NCBI GenBank assembly: GCA_943704425.1 | Contig: CALSCP010001971.1 | Location: 33,828 to 55,689, forward strand | Source: Ministeria vibrans ATCC 50519 | Lineage: Eukaryota; Opisthokonta; Filasterea | DNA length: 21,862 nt | Reading direction: 5' to 3' | In this document: in pieces, positions 19,669 to 21,862 of the stretch | Numbering within the stretch: position 1 is the stretch's first letter | Layout: each line of letters opens with the position of its first letter | The notes under the pieces: model-generated | Told to the model about the DNA's origin: nothing | What the model saw: the letters and a program-made list of their open reading frames with translations, nothing else | Database searches by the model: none | Position numbers and translations under genes: made by a program

Positions 19669-21661
19669 AGTTGTGAAGGACCAGGCCGAGTATAACTGGA
19701 CGTGGCATGACGCCCGCCTCGCTTCGCTCTGCCACGACCACCACGTCGTGCCATCGTACTCATGGTCGACTGGTGATGTGGTGGTACAGCATATCCGGAG
19801 GGCGTCATCGAGTAGTCAGGTACATAATGCGGTGGAAAGTGGTGGTTGACGCCGCCGACGGAAGACTCGCTGGTGGCGCCCGTGCTGCCATCGGGGTAGT
19901 AGACCCTGGGAGGTGCTCCACCTGCCGTCACACTGTCGTGGTACCATTCGGAGTAAGCGGACGCGTACGGATCGTCAGCAAAAGAAGGCGGTTCGGGAGG
20001 CACAGGCGACGTTGGCAATGAATCACCTCCAACGGAAAGCAGTGGGCTGGGCGAACGGTGCATTTCGTCGCCGTCACCGTCTATGTCGATAAACGACGAA
20101 AGGGGTCTCTTTTTCTTCTTCGATGCTCTTGACGACACGGGCTCTGTAGGTACGGCGGCAGGGTCAACAGCGGAGTGAAATTTTTGTGCTGGCTTTCGCT
20201 GACGCACCAACGGGCCAGCAGTGTGGTCGGCGGACGCGTGGCTGGCTGAGGTGGACAGGCGGATCGCATTTTGCAGCTCTTCCTCGTCAAATCCCTCTTC
20301 ATCGTAGCGATAGTCCTGCATGTTGTCAAGCCGTGCGTTTAGAGTGCCCTGTCCGCCGAGTGTCCTGGGCTTTGAGCCCCCTTTGCCATGAACCATCTCT
20401 TGGTACTCGTTGAAGCCCACATGGCCACTTGCCAGCTCGTAACTAATGCCCTCGTAGTCGTCGTCTTCGTCATAGTTGTCAATGTCAATCTCTTCGTCCT
20501 CGCCCTCGTCAATCTCTTCCTCGTACTGATCATGATCCCACCTCACTTTCGGCGACTTCTTTGCACGCGTCGACACAAACGACTCACCAAAGTCCTTCTT
20601 GCGATTTTTCGAACCGGGTGGCCGCCCGAGACGCTTCTTCGCCTTTGATGGCCTCGGTGGCTTGGATGTCTTGGGTGCCTTAACTCGTGCGGGCTTTGGC
20701 GGCTTTGGCGGCTTTGGTACCTTGACTGGTTTGGGTTCGCGGACTTTTTTTACCCGCACTGCAGCGAACACCTGCGGCGCCTCGGGCACCTCCACAACAG
20801 GAATGTAGCGTGTTTGGGGTCGCACCAAGATTGGCTGAAAAAAAAAAGAACAACGTAGAATAACCATGAGAGAGTTGAGCGCGCGTTTATTTGATGTATG
20901 GGAGAGATGGATAGACAGGAGGGGACAGTCAGAGAGAACAAGATAGTAGATACACACGAGAAAAAAAATTAATTGTATAATTATTATTTTTACCATGACC
21001 GAGACGCGGCGGAGTTGTGGTTTGATGAAGGTGACAAATGGTGAGGCGGGGTCGGACGAGGATACTTCCCAAGGGCCAGTGCCCATTTGGGTGAAGCTTG
21101 AGGGCGGAAAGACAACTTCGGGTCCACCAACGTCGATGAGATCCTCTGTCTCGAGATGAGGTGAAGCGGCAGACTCTGCACCGTTGGGTGTTGCAGAGAA
21201 CGCAGCAGTATCTGCATCTGTCGTTGCAAGCGGGGGTAAGAGTGGCTGTGGTGCTGTTGGTGACAATGGCATTGCTGCTGGCGTCTCTGCGGGTGCGATT
21301 GTTGGGGAAGCTTCTGTGCGGACCGACCAGAGTTGGCGGAAGCTCTTGATGAGTTTTTCTTGCTCTTGTACATGTTCAAGCGAGGTTTTGAGTTCCTCAG
21401 TGCACTAAAAAGAGGAAGACAAAAGTAAAACATGATTGAAATTACCTCAATTGTTATTACCGTTTCAAGTTGAATTGGACAGAAGGGATCGGTGAAGCGT
21501 GCGAGAGAAACCAGAATTGAGCGATAGGCGTCCTCATTGTCACAGGTGCGTTTCTGCATTAGAGTCACGTTCAGTCGCGTTTCAGGTTTCGTTTCCATTA
21601 CCTTGACATTGTTCAGCCAGTCAATGAGCGTCGCGACTCGATTTTGAGACAGAACAAGCCT
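19353..21661 (-). CDS. 5'-truncated nuclear protein with PAH-like region, AT-hook and UIM-like motif
   Basis: Visible exons (minus): 21661-21602, 21553-21461, 21404-20994, 20834-19353; all junctions are phase 0 and give 681 residues. The first exon or exons lie beyond the window, because an in-frame stop sits directly upstream of the acceptor at 21663-21662. Residues 10-75 (DWLNNVKKR...AYRSILVSLARF...LIKSFRQLW) have the spacing of a PAH-like four-helix fold as in Sin3 or GON4L; this is a weak call. A Lys/Pro-rich stretch (KVPKPPKPPKP) leads into an AT-hook core, KRLGRPPGSKNRKK (about 20640-20597). An acidic stretch follows, then a UIM-like EEELQNAIRLS (about 20287-20255), a Pro/Ser/Tyr-rich tail, an RGGRGRAKRGGR patch and poly-Gln. 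Composition says nuclear DNA-binding or chromatin protein. I do not recognise the family as a whole. Confidence 0.75.
19632..19671 (-). repeat. CAG/CAA tract encoding poly-Gln
   Basis: Mixed CAG and CAA codons encode about 11 consecutive Gln in the C-terminal tail of the AT-hook protein. The codon mixture suggests a relatively stable tract. Confidence 0.9.
20835..20993 (-). other. Stop-free 159-nt intron in the AT-hook gene
   Basis: Donor GTAAAA after ATG and acceptor TTTTTTTCAG give a phase-0 intron of exactly 53 codons with no stop. It is AT-rich with a pyrimidine tract before the acceptor, so it is almost certainly an intron. If retained it would keep the frame and add hydrophobic sequence. 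Confidence 0.8.
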
Positions 21662-21663
21662 CT

Positions 21664-21862
<199 letters not shown>

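Overview
This is a gene-dense eukaryotic nuclear contig, and it starts and ends in low-complexity sequence. Exons are GC-rich and protein-like. Intergenic spacers are short (about 150-800 bp), very AT-rich and full of (ATT)n, (AC)n and polypurine/polypyrimidine runs. Introns are GT-AG and mostly 48-110 nt; the exceptions I model are 157 nt (with an N-gap), 159, 198, 347, 366 and 536 nt. Gene content (PINCH/LIMS, a polybromo-type chromatin protein, NOA1, PIGN) suggests a unicellular relative of animals or another protist lineage that kept the integrin-adhesome genes. That placement is inference. I cannot name the species.

Layout: 24-261 (-) is the contig-edge piece of a CENP-X/MHF2-like histone-fold protein. 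417-1443 (-) is a three-exon Tyr_phosphatase3-type phosphatase. 1671-4299 (+) is a three-exon NOA1/YqeH-type mitochondrial circularly permuted GTPase, divergent from the phosphatase across 227 bp. 4589-12041 (-) is a giant polybromo-like protein (about 2431 aa), which meets NOA1 tail to tail. 12832-15213 (-) is an 11-exon PINCH orthologue (331 aa). 15652-18862 (-) is a PIGN/MCD4-type GPI ethanolamine-phosphate transferase homologue (1014 aa). 19353-21661 (-) is the 3' part of a nuclear protein with a PAH-like start, an AT-hook and a UIM-like motif, truncated by the window end.

I rebuilt every gene by hand from GT-AG junctions. In the six main genes the exon phases agree across all junctions, including PINCH's ten introns, so these models are well supported even without transcripts. 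The genes do not form a pathway. Two are chromatin-type genes (polybromo, AT-hook protein), one is adhesion or cytoskeletal (PINCH), one is ER GPI-anchor biosynthesis (PIGN), one is mitochondrial ribosome biogenesis (NOA1), and one is a signalling phosphatase.

The most unusual points are: a polybromo protein with about eleven bromodomain-like modules instead of the usual six, most lacking the acetyl-lysine-reading Asn; a PIGN whose membrane domain is intact but whose catalytic metal and nucleophile motifs look replaced; a NOA1 whose zinc-finger halves are more than 200 residues apart; and a 40-bp direct repeat bracketing a small GC-balanced segment at 12112-12303.
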